This document shows, one piece after another, positions 42,188-50,886 of a DNA stretch of 58,008 bases. The position numbers and the translations under genes are program-made. Below the pieces are notes generated by a model. That model was not told the DNA's origin, searched no databases, and was given only the letters and a program-made list of their open reading frames with translations. The stretch comes from Pseudomonadota bacterium (GTDB taxonomy: Bacteria > Pseudomonadota > Gammaproteobacteria > Steroidobacterales > Woeseiaceae): assembly GCA_027618995.1 (NCBI GenBank), contig JAQCGO010000012.1, positions 1 through 58,008 of the forward strand. The letters run 5' to 3'. Position 1 is the first letter of the stretch. Each line of letters starts with the position of its first letter.

Positions 42188-43351
42188 ATGAATTTTGCAC
42201 TGAGCGACGAGCAACAGATGATCGTGGACACGGTGCGCTCGTTCGTCGAGAACGAGCTGTATCCGCACGAAAGGGAAGTCGAACAGAGCGGTCACCTCGA
42301 CATGGACCTGGTCAGGGAAATCCAGCAAAAAGCGATCGAAACAGGGCTGTATGCCGCCAATATTCCCACTGAGTTCGGCGGCGGTGGTCTCGATACTCTG
42401 ACCTGGCTGCTGTACGAAAAGGAGCTGGGCCGCGCGAATTACGCGCTGCACTGGACCTGCGTGGCGAGGCCATCGAATATCCTGTGCGCGGGAACAAAAG
42501 AGCAGCGGGAAAAATACCTGAAACCCTGTGTCGCCGGTGAAAAGTGGGACTGCCTTGCGATGACAGAGCCGGGCGCAGGCTCCGACCTGCGCGGGATGAA
42601 AGCGACCGCCAAACCGGACGGCGACGACTGGATCCTGAACGGCACCAAGCACTTTATCTCGCACGCCGATATCGCCGATTTTTCCATCGTCTTTATGAAA
42701 TCGGGTGAGGAGGACAGCGCGCGCGGCAAACGTGCGTTGATTACGGCGTTCTTCGTGGACAAGGGTACACCCGGGTTTACCGTGCGCGACGGTTATCGCA
42801 ACGTTTCTCACCGCGGTTACACGAATGCCATTCTCGAGTTCGACCAGTGCCGCATACCGGGCGAAAACATGCTCGGCGAAGTGCACAAGGGATTCGAGGT
42901 TGCCAACAAATGGCTTGGGGCGACGCGGCTGCAGGTGGGCGCCACCTGTCTCGGCCGGGCCGAAAGGGCGTTTGCACATTCCGTCGCGTTCGCCGCGCAG
43001 CGCGAGCAGTTCGGCCAGCCGATCGGCAAGTTCCAGGGAGTCTCGTTCAAGCTCGCCGATATGGCCACCGAGATGAAAGCGGCGGAACTGATGATCCTGG
43101 AAGCCGGCTGGAAGTACGACCAGGGGACCGCCACCGATGCAGACATGGCGATGGCGAAACTGAAAGCGACGGAAATGCTGGCGTTCGTCGCCGACGAAGC
43201 GATCCAGATCCATGGCGGCATGGGCCTGATGGACGAGTTGCCACTGGAGCGCATCTGGCGCGATGCCCGCATCGAGCGCATCTGGGAAGGCACCTCGGAG
43301 ATCCAGCGTCACATCATCAGCCGCGCGCTGCTGCGGCCTCTCGAATCCTGA
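42188..43351 (+). CDS. Acyl-CoA dehydrogenase, probably gamma-butyrobetainyl-CoA dehydrogenase (CaiA-like)
   Basis: The 387-residue flavoprotein shows LAMTEPGAGSDLRGMKATA, GFEVANKWLGATRLQ, IQIHGGMG, and the catalytic glutamate E367 in RIWEGTSEIQR. CaiA of E. coli reduces crotonobetainyl-CoA, but the reaction is reversible in principle. Here, beside a CaiD-like hydratase and a CoA ligase, the oxidative direction from gamma-butyrobetainyl-CoA to crotonobetainyl-CoA makes sense. The assignment depends on context; a generic acyl-CoA substrate is the alternative. Confidence 0.82.
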   Translation: MNFALSDEQQMIVDTVRSFVENELYPHEREVEQSGHLDMDLVREIQQKAIETGLYAANIPTEFGGGGLDTLTWLLYEKELGRANYALHWTCVARPSNILCAGTKEQREKYLKPCVAGEKWDCLAMTEPGAGSDLRGMKATAKPDGDDWILNGTKHFISHADIADFSIVFMKSGEEDSARGKRALITAFFVDKGTPGFTVRDGYRNVSHRGYTNAILEFDQCRIPGENMLGEVHKGFEVANKWLGATRLQVGATCLGRAERAFAHSVAFAAQREQFGQPIGKFQGVSFKLADMATEMKAAELMILEAGWKYDQGTATDADMAMAKLKATEMLAFVADEAIQIHGGMGLMDELPLERIWRDARIERIWEGTSEIQRHIISRALLRPLES

Positions 43352-43365
43352 TCAGGTGAAACACA

Positions 43366-44151
43366 ATGAGTGCAGACGACGTAAAAATTCGAACAGAAGG
43401 CGGCATTCTTGAGGTCATCGTGGACCGGCCGAAGGCCAACGCCATCGACCGTGCCACGAGTCGCCGCATGGGCGAGGTGTTCAGCGAGTTTCGTGACGAT
43501 CCGAAACTGCGCGTTGCGATCATTTCCGGTGGCGGCGAAAAATTCTTCTCGGCCGGCTGGGACCTCAAGGCCGCGGCGAGTGGCGAGGCTGTGGATGGCG
43601 ATTATGGCGTCGGCGGTTTCGGCGGCATCCAGGAACTGGAGAATTTCAATAAGCCCGTCATCTGTGCCGTCAACGGCATCTGTTGCGGCGGCGGTTTTGA
43701 AATCGCCCTGTGTACCGATATCATCATTGCGGCCGACCACGCGACTTTCGCGTTGCCCGAAATTCGTTCCGGCACCGTCGCGGACGCGGCGTCGGTCAAA
43801 TTGCCGAAACGTATTCCTTATCACATTGCGATGGAAATGCTGCTGACCGGTCGCTGGCTGGATGCGGCGGAAGGTCATCGCTGGGGATTCGTCAACGAGA
43901 TCGTGCCGGCAGCAAACCTGATGCAACGCGCCTGGGAAGTGGCACGCCTGATCGAGTCCGGACCGCCGCTCGTTTACGCCGCGATTAAGGAAGTCGTACG
44001 CGAGGCCGAGAACATGCAGTTTCTGTCGGCGCTGCGCAAGATAACCGGACGCAAATTCGGCACCGTCGATACGTTGTACTCGAGCGAAGATCAGCTCGAA
44101 GGCGCGCGCGCATTTTCTGAAAAGCGCGACCCGGTCTGGAAAGGCAAGTAG
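43366..44151 (+). CDS. caiD: Crotonobetainyl-CoA hydratase (carnitinyl-CoA dehydratase)
   Basis: The 261-residue crotonase is strikingly close to CaiD: ILEVIVDRPKANAID, MGEVFSEFRDDPKLRVAII, KFFSAGWDLKAAASGEA, GGGFEIAL, and the ending EKRDPVWKGK. Both catalytic acids are present (E112 in GGFEIAL, E132 in LPEIRSG). It should hydrate crotonobetainyl-CoA to L-carnitinyl-CoA, joining the gamma-butyrobetaine branch to the carnitine branch. Spacing of 14 and 16 bases to its neighbours indicates one operon. Confidence 0.9.
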   Translation: MSADDVKIRTEGGILEVIVDRPKANAIDRATSRRMGEVFSEFRDDPKLRVAIISGGGEKFFSAGWDLKAAASGEAVDGDYGVGGFGGIQELENFNKPVICAVNGICCGGGFEIALCTDIIIAADHATFALPEIRSGTVADAASVKLPKRIPYHIAMEMLLTGRWLDAAEGHRWGFVNEIVPAANLMQRAWEVARLIESGPPLVYAAIKEVVREAENMQFLSALRKITGRKFGTVDTLYSSEDQLEGARAFSEKRDPVWKGK

Positions 44152-44167
44152 CGCGAAGCGGAATAAG

Positions 44168-46219
44168 ATGACAAAGAAAGAAGCGCTGCGGCGACTGCTG
44201 CAGCCGAAATCAGTGGCGGTTTTCGGTGGCAACAGTGCGGTTGCCGTCGTCAGGCAGTGCAAGAAGATTGGATTCGATGGCGATATCTGGGCGGTTAGTC
44301 CAAGCCGCAAGGAAATGGGCGGCATTCCCTGTGTCGCGAGCATCGCCGAATTGCCGGGCATACCCGATGCGAGTTTCGTCGCCGCGCCGCCGCAAGCCTC
44401 ATTGCAAATCATTGCCGAATTGTCCGCGTTGGGCGCGCCGGGCGCCGTTTGTTTTGCGGCCGGTTTCGCCGAGGCGGGCAGCGAAGGCGAGGCGCTGCAA
44501 AAACAGCTGCGCGAGGCGGCCGGTGAGATGGCCATTATCGGGCCGAACTGTCACGGCTTCGTGAATTACCTTGATGGTGTGGCCTTGTGGCCCGACGAAC
44601 ACGGTGGCGTGCGTACCAAGCGCGGCGTCGCATTGATCACGCAGAGCGGCAATATCGCGCTCAACCTGACGATGCAGCAACGGTCACTCGATTTCGCCTA
44701 CGTGATTTCGATTGGCAACAATTCGACGCTCGCCCTGGGCGACTACATCGAGATGTTGCTCGAGGATGAACGCGTCGCTGCCATTGGTCTGCACATAGAG
44801 GGGCTACGTGACATCGCCGGGTTCTCGCGTGCTGCGATCGCGGCCCTGCAGAAGGGCGTGCCGCTCGTCGCATTGAAAACCGGCCGCTCGACGCTCGGCG
44901 CCGAAATTACAATGAGCCATACCGGGTCGCTGGCAGGATCGGATCGGCTCTACTCCGCGCTGTTCGAGCGCGTTGGTGTGGCGCGCTGCGACACGGTGCC
45001 GCAGTTTCTGGAAACCCTGAAATTCATGTCGCTGGTGGGGCCGCTGCGCGACAACACGCTTGGCTCGATGAGTTGTTCGGGCGGTGAAGCATCACTGGTT
45101 GCCGACTGCGCTGATCGCCTCAACGTCAGCATGCCGGCGCTCAGCGCATCATCCACGGCGCAATTGCGAGAGTTACTGAGCCCGAAAGTTCATGTGGCGA
45201 ATCCGCTCGATTACCACCTGTATATCTGGGGCAACTACGAACAGCTGAATGCCTGCTTCGCAAAGTTTCTTCGCAATGGTTTCGCGTGCACCGTGCTCGT
45301 ACTCGACTATCCGCCGGGCGAGGGCGCCGATCAGTCGAATTGGGAGATCACGGAGAAAGCATTGATCGACGCGGTGCAGTCGACCGGACAGTGCGCGGTC
45401 ATCGTTGCGTCACTGCCGGAGACTCTTCCGGCCAACGTTCGGGCGCGGCTCAAGGCGGCCGGCACCGCGCCGATGCAGGGCATTGAAGATTGCGTATTCG
45501 CCATTCGCGCAGCGGCGGGTGTCGGCATGGCACAGGCGCGCGTTGCCGAAATCGAACCGGTCATGTCAGTAAGCGCGGGAAGCGGTGAGCCGACCTCGCT
45601 TGACGAAGCGGCCAGCAAGGCGGCTCTCGCCGAGTACGGCATTCGCGTACCCGGTGCATGGCTATGTTCGGCGGAGGGGACTGTCGACGCCGCCAATAGG
45701 CTCGGTTACCCGGTTGTACTCAAGGCAGTTTCCGACCAGTTGGCGCACAAGAGTGAGGCCGGCGCGGTTGCGGTCGGTCTGCAGAATGCCGACGCCGTGC
45801 GGCAGGCGACCGATCGGATGGCAAAACAATTCGACCGCTTCCTGGTCGAGGAAATGGTGCAGCCGACCGTCGCGGAACTCATCGTCGGTGTCAGTCGCGA
45901 TTCGTCCTTTGGGCTTACATTGTTAATCGGGACCGGCGGCACGCTGGTCGAGCTGGTACGGGATACAAAGTCCCTGTTACTGCCGGTGCAGAGGCACGAA
46001 ATTGCGGATGCGCTGGATGGCCTGATGGCCGGCGCTTTGATTAACGGCTATCGCGGTGCGGCTGCCGGTGATCGCGAGGCAGTGCTCGATGCGATCGAGG
46101 CGATCGCCGCGTTTGCGCTGCAGCATAGCGACACGCTGCTCGAGCTCGATGTGAATCCCTTGCTGGTAACACCGCAAGCCGCGGTAGCTGTCGATGCGTT
46201 CATACGGCGGTTGGAGTAA
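44168..46219 (+). CDS. ADP-forming acyl-CoA synthetase, candidate betaine:CoA ligase
   Basis: The 683-residue protein fuses the CoA-binding domain (about 10-130, VFGGNSAVAVV, IIGPNCHGFVN), the succinyl-CoA-ligase-like domain (about 145-440) with the phosphorylated histidine H251 in MSHTGSLAGSD, and a C-terminal ATP-grasp domain (about 470-683, DVNPLLV). These NDP-forming enzymes make acyl-CoA from acid, ATP and CoA. In this cluster it takes the place of CaiC/CaiB and would activate gamma-butyrobetaine, crotonobetaine or carnitine. Such use of an ADP-forming ligase is inferred from position. Confidence 0.85.
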   Translation: MTKKEALRRLLQPKSVAVFGGNSAVAVVRQCKKIGFDGDIWAVSPSRKEMGGIPCVASIAELPGIPDASFVAAPPQASLQIIAELSALGAPGAVCFAAGFAEAGSEGEALQKQLREAAGEMAIIGPNCHGFVNYLDGVALWPDEHGGVRTKRGVALITQSGNIALNLTMQQRSLDFAYVISIGNNSTLALGDYIEMLLEDERVAAIGLHIEGLRDIAGFSRAAIAALQKGVPLVALKTGRSTLGAEITMSHTGSLAGSDRLYSALFERVGVARCDTVPQFLETLKFMSLVGPLRDNTLGSMSCSGGEASLVADCADRLNVSMPALSASSTAQLRELLSPKVHVANPLDYHLYIWGNYEQLNACFAKFLRNGFACTVLVLDYPPGEGADQSNWEITEKALIDAVQSTGQCAVIVASLPETLPANVRARLKAAGTAPMQGIEDCVFAIRAAAGVGMAQARVAEIEPVMSVSAGSGEPTSLDEAASKAALAEYGIRVPGAWLCSAEGTVDAANRLGYPVVLKAVSDQLAHKSEAGAVAVGLQNADAVRQATDRMAKQFDRFLVEEMVQPTVAELIVGVSRDSSFGLTLLIGTGGTLVELVRDTKSLLLPVQRHEIADALDGLMAGALINGYRGAAAGDREAVLDAIEAIAAFALQHSDTLLELDVNPLLVTPQAAVAVDAFIRRLE

Positions 46220-46223
46220 GGAC

Positions 46224-46299
<76 letters not shown>

Positions 46300-46346
46300 A
46301 CGCAGGCTGCCAAGTCTAACAATCGCCGCGACGCTCGGAAATAGCA

Positions 46347-46679
46347 CTACCGCGCGTCTGCCGGGTTGGTCGAATGGGATTCCAGGGAAAGGGTTTCCTC
46401 GTAGCCTAGTTGCCCGGCCAGCTGGTTGTATTCACCGACAATTGCTTTGGCGTCCGCGATGAGTTTTTTCATGTAACCGACCGGATTGCGCAGCTCCCAA
46501 TGCTCGGGTGACGTGATCAGGCGCCCCTTCGATTGCTCAAATCGCAGGTAAGGAGGCGAACACCAGAGTTCTTCGCCATCTCGAGAATGGTGAAAGAACC
46601 ATAGTTGTTCCTTCTCTGCCTTTTCAAACATCGGTTTGAGGCTGGTCAGAATGGCTTGATGCAGGATGTCAAAAGTCAT
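46347..46679 (-). CDS. Conserved-looking hypothetical protein
   Basis: The 110-residue product is not recognised. It is mostly polar and soluble, with an aromatic patch (LWFFHHSRDGEELWCSPPYL) and a predicted C-terminal helix (YMKKLIADAKAIVGEYNQLA). No signal peptide or membrane segment is seen. It is downstream of nothing obvious on its strand and diverges from the large methyltransferase operon. Codon use looks like its neighbours, so it is probably a real small gene. Confidence 0.6.
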   Translation of the reverse strand: MTFDILHQAILTSLKPMFEKAEKEQLWFFHHSRDGEELWCSPPYLRFEQSKGRLITSPEHWELRNPVGYMKKLIADAKAIVGEYNQLAGQLGYEETLSLESHSTNPADAR

Positions 46680-46693
46680 ATTGCTGTTCCTGT

Positions 46694-46724
46694 TTGATCA
46701 CATCAGAAATCCGAAGAATATAAT
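46694..46724 (+). promoter_or_regulatory. Candidate promoter of the methyltransferase operon
   Basis: A perfect TATAAT lies at 46719-46724, with TTGATC at 46694-46699 as a possible -35 (19-base gap) or TGATCA one base later (18 bases). It faces the second MttB gene and would give a leader of about 200 bases. No known riboswitch fold was recognised in the rest of 46725-46930. Confidence 0.4.
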
Positions 46725-46930
46725 ACGCCACGCGCTGACTGGGCCCCCAGCGTTTTGTTGCGCTCGGCAGGTCCTGAAATGCCTGATTTCCGTCGATGGT
46801 TGTCGTTTTTGGCCAGATGGATGTCGCGCGGGACTATGCGTGGAACCCGTTTCTGGAACAAACTTCAGCTTGGAAATCGTTTTTGAACCAAGCGTTTAGC
46901 GCCTTTTTCCACAACCAACTGGATATCCCA

Positions 46931-48472
46931 ATGAGTGACGAACCGCGCCGCCGGCGATCCGCAGGCAGGGAAGCAAAACGTGTCGCCAGGCAGGCAATAC
47001 CGACGTCTACGGCTGCATTTATCGAACGCAAGATTCCATATTTCGAGATCCTGGATGAAGAGGGATTGCAGCTCATCGAGCACAACGCCGATACGGTGCT
47101 CGAGGAAATCGGTATCGAATTCAGGGAGTTTCCGCGCGCGCTGAAACTGTTCAAAGAGGCCGGGGCCGATGTCAAAGGCGAACGCGTGCGCTTTCCGCGC
47201 GGGATGTGCCGCTCGATCGTGCAGGCGACGGCGCCGAGAGAATATACCCAGCACGCGCGCAACCCGGCGCGCAATGTCATTGTCGGTGGCGACCGCACGA
47301 TTCTCGTGCCGGCCTACGGTTCGCCGTTCGTACGTGACCTGGACAAGGGCCGACGCTATGCAACGATCAAGGACTTCGAAAATTTCGTCAAGCTCGCCTA
47401 CCTGAGCTCCGGTTTGCATCATTCGGGCGGCACGATTTGCGAGCCCGTGGAAATTCCGGTCAATAAGCGCCACTTCGACATGGTTTACAGCCACATCAAG
47501 TACAGCGACAAACCGTTCATGGGGTCCGTGACCGCGCTCGAGCGTGCACAAGACACCGTCGACATGGCAAAGATTGTGTTTGGCGAAGAGTTCGTGCAGC
47601 AGAACACCGTGATCACGAGCCTGATCAACGCGAACTCGCCGATGACCTATGACGCGACGATGCTGGGTGCGGCGACCGTGTATGCCGAAAATTACCAGGC
47701 CACGATGATCTCGCCGTTCCTGATCGCTGGTGCGATGTCGCCGGTTGCTGTCGCGGGTACCGTTACGCAGATCCTCGCGGAGGCTCTCGCCGGCATGGCC
47801 TATGTGCAACTCGTGCGTCCTGGAGCGCCGGTCATATTCGGCACCTTCGCGGCGGCGGTCTCGATGCAGACCGGTGCACCAACTTTTGGTACGCCGGAAC
47901 CGAGTATGGTGGTGTTCGCCGCGGCCGCGCTGGCGCGACGACTGGGCGTGCCATTCCGCAGCGGCGGCGGGCTTTGCGGTTCGAAGATTCCCGACGCGCA
48001 GGCGGCCTATGAGGCGGCCAACACGATGATCACATCGGCGCTGGCGGGCGTTAACTTCATGTTGCACACGGCCGGCTGGCTCGAGGGCGGACTCGTCATG
48101 GGCTATGAAAAATTCATACTTGATGCCGACCAGGCAAACATGATCGCGATCCTGCTTGGCGGTATTGATCTGTCCGAGAACGGCCAGGCGATGGACGCCT
48201 TGCGCGAGGTTGGTCCGGGCTCACACTTCCTCGGCTCCGCACATACCCAGGCGAATTTTGAAACGGCGTTCTACCGCTCGCCGGTATCCGACAGCAACAG
48301 CTTCGAGCAATGGGAGCTGGAGGGCTCGCAGGATGCGGCACAGCGCGCCAACAAGATGTGGAAGAAAATGCTGAACGAGTACGAGGCACCGCCGCTGGAC
48401 CCGGCAATCGATGAGGCCTTGTGCGCGTTCATCGCGCGACGCAAAGGCGAGTTTGCCGATCAGAATTACTGA
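46931..48472 (+). CDS. Second MttB-superfamily methyltransferase, non-pyrrolysine
   Basis: ATG 46931 gives 513 residues; an upstream frame from 46796 is unlikely because the 46931 start lines up with the basic RRRRSAGREAKR head seen in its paralogue at 31864. Core motifs include VLEEIGIEFREFPRALKLFKE, LHHSGGTICEPVEIP, FGTPEPSM and GVNFMLHTAGWLEGG. No in-frame UAG is present. It begins the long one-carbon operon and should transfer a methyl group from a quaternary or tertiary amine to a corrinoid protein. It differs considerably from the first MttB, suggesting another substrate. Confidence 0.85.
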   Translation: MSDEPRRRRSAGREAKRVARQAIPTSTAAFIERKIPYFEILDEEGLQLIEHNADTVLEEIGIEFREFPRALKLFKEAGADVKGERVRFPRGMCRSIVQATAPREYTQHARNPARNVIVGGDRTILVPAYGSPFVRDLDKGRRYATIKDFENFVKLAYLSSGLHHSGGTICEPVEIPVNKRHFDMVYSHIKYSDKPFMGSVTALERAQDTVDMAKIVFGEEFVQQNTVITSLINANSPMTYDATMLGAATVYAENYQATMISPFLIAGAMSPVAVAGTVTQILAEALAGMAYVQLVRPGAPVIFGTFAAAVSMQTGAPTFGTPEPSMVVFAAAALARRLGVPFRSGGGLCGSKIPDAQAAYEAANTMITSALAGVNFMLHTAGWLEGGLVMGYEKFILDADQANMIAILLGGIDLSENGQAMDALREVGPGSHFLGSAHTQANFETAFYRSPVSDSNSFEQWELEGSQDAAQRANKMWKKMLNEYEAPPLDPAIDEALCAFIARRKGEFADQNY

Positions 48473-49077
48473 TGAAAGATACGATCCTCGTCATAGCGTG
48501 CGGCGCGCTCGTGCGCGAAATCACCGAGCTGAAAGAACGCTACGGCTGGGATCATTTGCAGCTCAAGTGCATCGACGCCAAGTTGCACATGCGGCCGGCA
48601 CTGATTCCGGGGCGCCTGCGCAACATGATTCGGAAGTACAAGGACGACTATGACGAGATATTCGTCGCGTACGCCGATTGCGGTACGACCGGTGGCATCG
48701 ACAAGGTGATCGACGAGGAAGGAATCCAGCGTCTGCCCGGTGCGCATTGCTACCAGTTTTTCGCCGGTACGGAGCGCTTCGCGGCCCTGGCGGACGCCGA
48801 GCCGGGCACGTTCTACCTGACGGATTTTCTCGCACAGCATTTTGATCAATTCGTGACCAGGCCGCTCAAGTTCGAGCAACACCCGGAATTGCGTGACGCG
48901 TACTTTGGCAATTACAAGAAGCTCGTGTACCTGTCGCAAAAGAATGATGCGGCGCTGCTGGGTGCAGCAAAAAGGGCAGCTGAGAAGCTCGAACTCGAAT
49001 TCGAGCATGTGGCGGTCGGTTATGGTGAGCTCGAGACCGGCCTGAAAAACGTAGCGATGAGGCAAGACCGTGGTTAA
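48472..49077 (+). CDS. DUF1638 protein, corrinoid-associated
   Basis: The ATG overlaps the MttB stop by one base (TGATG), giving 201 residues. It matches DUF1638: IACGALVREI near the start, YADCGTTGGIDKVI at 67-80, and LPGAHCYQFFAG at 89-99. Four cysteines (C10, C33, C70, C93) with H39 and H92 suggest a metal or Fe-S site. The family is often found beside corrinoid methyltransferase genes in anaerobes, so a role in cofactor loading or repair is plausible. Its activity is unknown. Confidence 0.82.
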   Translation: MKDTILVIACGALVREITELKERYGWDHLQLKCIDAKLHMRPALIPGRLRNMIRKYKDDYDEIFVAYADCGTTGGIDKVIDEEGIQRLPGAHCYQFFAGTERFAALADAEPGTFYLTDFLAQHFDQFVTRPLKFEQHPELRDAYFGNYKKLVYLSQKNDAALLGAAKRAAEKLELEFEHVAVGYGELETGLKNVAMRQDRG

Positions 49078-49390
49078 GCAAACTCTTATTTACTGGCGCG
49101 ATATCCCGTCGCAGGTCATCCTGCAGCGCGGACGCTTACGCGAGAAAGCCATGCTCAGTGCGCGTTTTCAGGAAGCGATCGATCGCGCGGCCATGCGCGC
49201 AGGCAAGGGCAGCAGTGATGCGTACTTGTCCGAATGGTGCCGTAAGACCTCATCCATAGAATCCGACGAGGAACTGGGCGCCCTGGCTGCCGCGGAAGTG
49301 GCGCGGCTTGAGGCCGGGATCTCGGACGAACAATTGCGGACGCTCATTCGCAATCAGGGTCTGGCGAATGCATCGGCGAGCGAGACCTGA
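49070..49390 (+). CDS. PF13769 ('virulence factor') family small protein
   Basis: A GTG start inside the DUF1638 end gives 106 residues. The block LIYWRDIPSQVILQRGRLR with LSARFQEAIDRAAMRAGK and SDAYLSEWCRK matches the PF13769 family, whose name is historical. It is soluble, with no catalytic motif that I recognise. Its overlap with DUF1638 and tight link to metV suggest it serves the one-carbon pathway, perhaps as a partner of MetV/MetF. Confidence 0.75.
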   Translation: MVKQTLIYWRDIPSQVILQRGRLREKAMLSARFQEAIDRAAMRAGKGSSDAYLSEWCRKTSSIESDEELGALAAAEVARLEAGISDEQLRTLIRNQGLANASASET

Positions 49391-49393
49391 AGT

Positions 49394-49843
49394 ATGTATC
49401 GAATGCGGACCTGGTCTGTGCGCCATGCGCGCCGGCTCAAATCGTTGTACCGATACCTGGAGTCGGTGCTGTTGTTTGCGGCGCCGCTCTGGCGGCGGAT
49501 TGGCTACGCGCGCCTCGACAAACCGTTCCTGCTGCTCGAAAGGGCGACCAAGGGATTCCTTTTGGATTCGCAGAGTTGTGGCCAGTGCATCGTGGGATTT
49601 ACCGGCCTGGCCTGTCCGATGAACTGTCCGAAGACAATGCGCAACGGTCCCTGCGGCGGCGTTCGCGCCAACGGTAAGTGCGAAGTGAAACCGGACATGG
49701 ATTGCGTCTGGGTGCTGGCCTGGGAAGGCAACAAGCGCCTGCAGGAAAAGGAATACCCGATTCAGTTCCTGCAACCGGCCGTCGATAATCGAAAGATTGG
49801 GACATCCGCCTGGCTGCGCGAGGTACGACGGCATGAAGTTTGA
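49394..49843 (+). CDS. metV: MetV-like cysteine-rich MTHFR partner
   Basis: The 149-residue protein matches the MTHFR_C (PF12225) family. Cysteines cluster at C62, C65, C74, C78, C87, C96 and C104 in CGQC, CPMNCPK and NGPCGG, as in acetogen MetV, which holds Fe-S and zinc. It is shorter than typical acetogen MetV and begins with a basic, tryptophan-containing helix. It overlaps metF by 11 bases, consistent with a MetVF complex that interconverts methyl-THF and methylene-THF. In this operon it would run in the oxidative direction. Confidence 0.85.
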   Translation: MYRMRTWSVRHARRLKSLYRYLESVLLFAAPLWRRIGYARLDKPFLLLERATKGFLLDSQSCGQCIVGFTGLACPMNCPKTMRNGPCGGVRANGKCEVKPDMDCVWVLAWEGNKRLQEKEYPIQFLQPAVDNRKIGTSAWLREVRRHEV

Positions 49844-50849
49844 CGACGAGCCATTGATCCCGGGCGAGAACCTGCCGCTTCGGCCTGGTCATAGTTCGCC
49901 GGGCCGGCTCGAGCGCGTTCTGCGTGCCGGTGCGTTCGCCGTCACGGCGGAGATTGCGCCGCCGGACTCAGCGGATCCGGAAGACGTGTATGCGCGCGCC
50001 GCACTGTTTGACGGTGTCGTCGATGCCATGAATGCGACCGATGGGTCGGGCGCCAATTGCCACATGTCCAGTGTTGGCATGTGCTCGCTCCTGACCCGCC
50101 GTGGCTACGCGATGGTGATGCAGGTGTCCGCGCGTGACCGCAATCGCATCGCCATCCAGGGTGACGTGCTTGGCGCATCCGCGATGGGCGTTTCGAATAT
50201 TCTGTGCCTGACGGGCGACAGCGTCGGTGTTGGCGACCACCCCGAAGCGAAGCCCGTGTTTGATCTCGACTGCATGTCGATGCTCAGCATGCTGCGCGGC
50301 ATGCGTGACCAACGGCATTTCCTGAGCGGCCGAGTGTTGACCAACCCGCCGCAGGTATTCCTCGGCGCGGCGGCGAATCCCTTCGGCCCGCCACTTGACT
50401 ATCGGCCGTTGCGGCTGGCCAAGAAAGTCGCGGCCGGTGCCCAGTTTGTTCAGACGCAGTATTGTTTTGATATCGACGTGTTCAAGGACTACATGCGCGT
50501 GGTGCGTGACATGGGCCTGCATGAAAAAGTGTTCATACTGGCGGGCGTCGGCCCGCTCGCATCGGCGAAATCGGCTGAGTGGATTCGCAGCAACGTACTC
50601 GGTGTGCATATACCGGATAGTATTATTCGGCGTTTGAGCGGGGCAGAAAAGCAAAAGGAAGAGGGTGTCAACATCTGCATCGACATGATTCGCGAATTGA
50701 AGGACATTGCAGGCGTCAGTGGCGTGCACCTCATGGCATACCGGCAGGAACACCGCGTCGCGGAGATCGTGCAGCGATCGGACGCGTTGGCAGGAAGAGA
50801 ACTTTGGCATCCGGGCATCGCTCGCGATGCGGACCCGGCTACCAGTTAG
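49833..50849 (+). CDS. metF: Methylenetetrahydrofolate reductase (MetF)
   Basis: ATG 49833 overlaps metV and gives 338 residues of the FAD-containing MetF TIM barrel: AVTAEIAPPDSADPEDV with the conserved acidic residue, VDAMNATDGSGANCHMSS, NILCLTGDSVGVGDHPEA, and QTQYCFDIDVFKDYM. It would oxidise the methyl-THF made by the corrinoid-to-THF methyltransferase back to methylene-THF, feeding the C1 pool. With MetV it resembles the two-subunit type of acetogens rather than the single-subunit biosynthetic enzyme. Confidence 0.9.
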   Translation: MKFDDEPLIPGENLPLRPGHSSPGRLERVLRAGAFAVTAEIAPPDSADPEDVYARAALFDGVVDAMNATDGSGANCHMSSVGMCSLLTRRGYAMVMQVSARDRNRIAIQGDVLGASAMGVSNILCLTGDSVGVGDHPEAKPVFDLDCMSMLSMLRGMRDQRHFLSGRVLTNPPQVFLGAAANPFGPPLDYRPLRLAKKVAAGAQFVQTQYCFDIDVFKDYMRVVRDMGLHEKVFILAGVGPLASAKSAEWIRSNVLGVHIPDSIIRRLSGAEKQKEEGVNICIDMIRELKDIAGVSGVHLMAYRQEHRVAEIVQRSDALAGRELWHPGIARDADPATS

Positions 50850-50886
50850 CCGCTACCGAGTACAAGACTCCACGGAGAGCAAGGCA

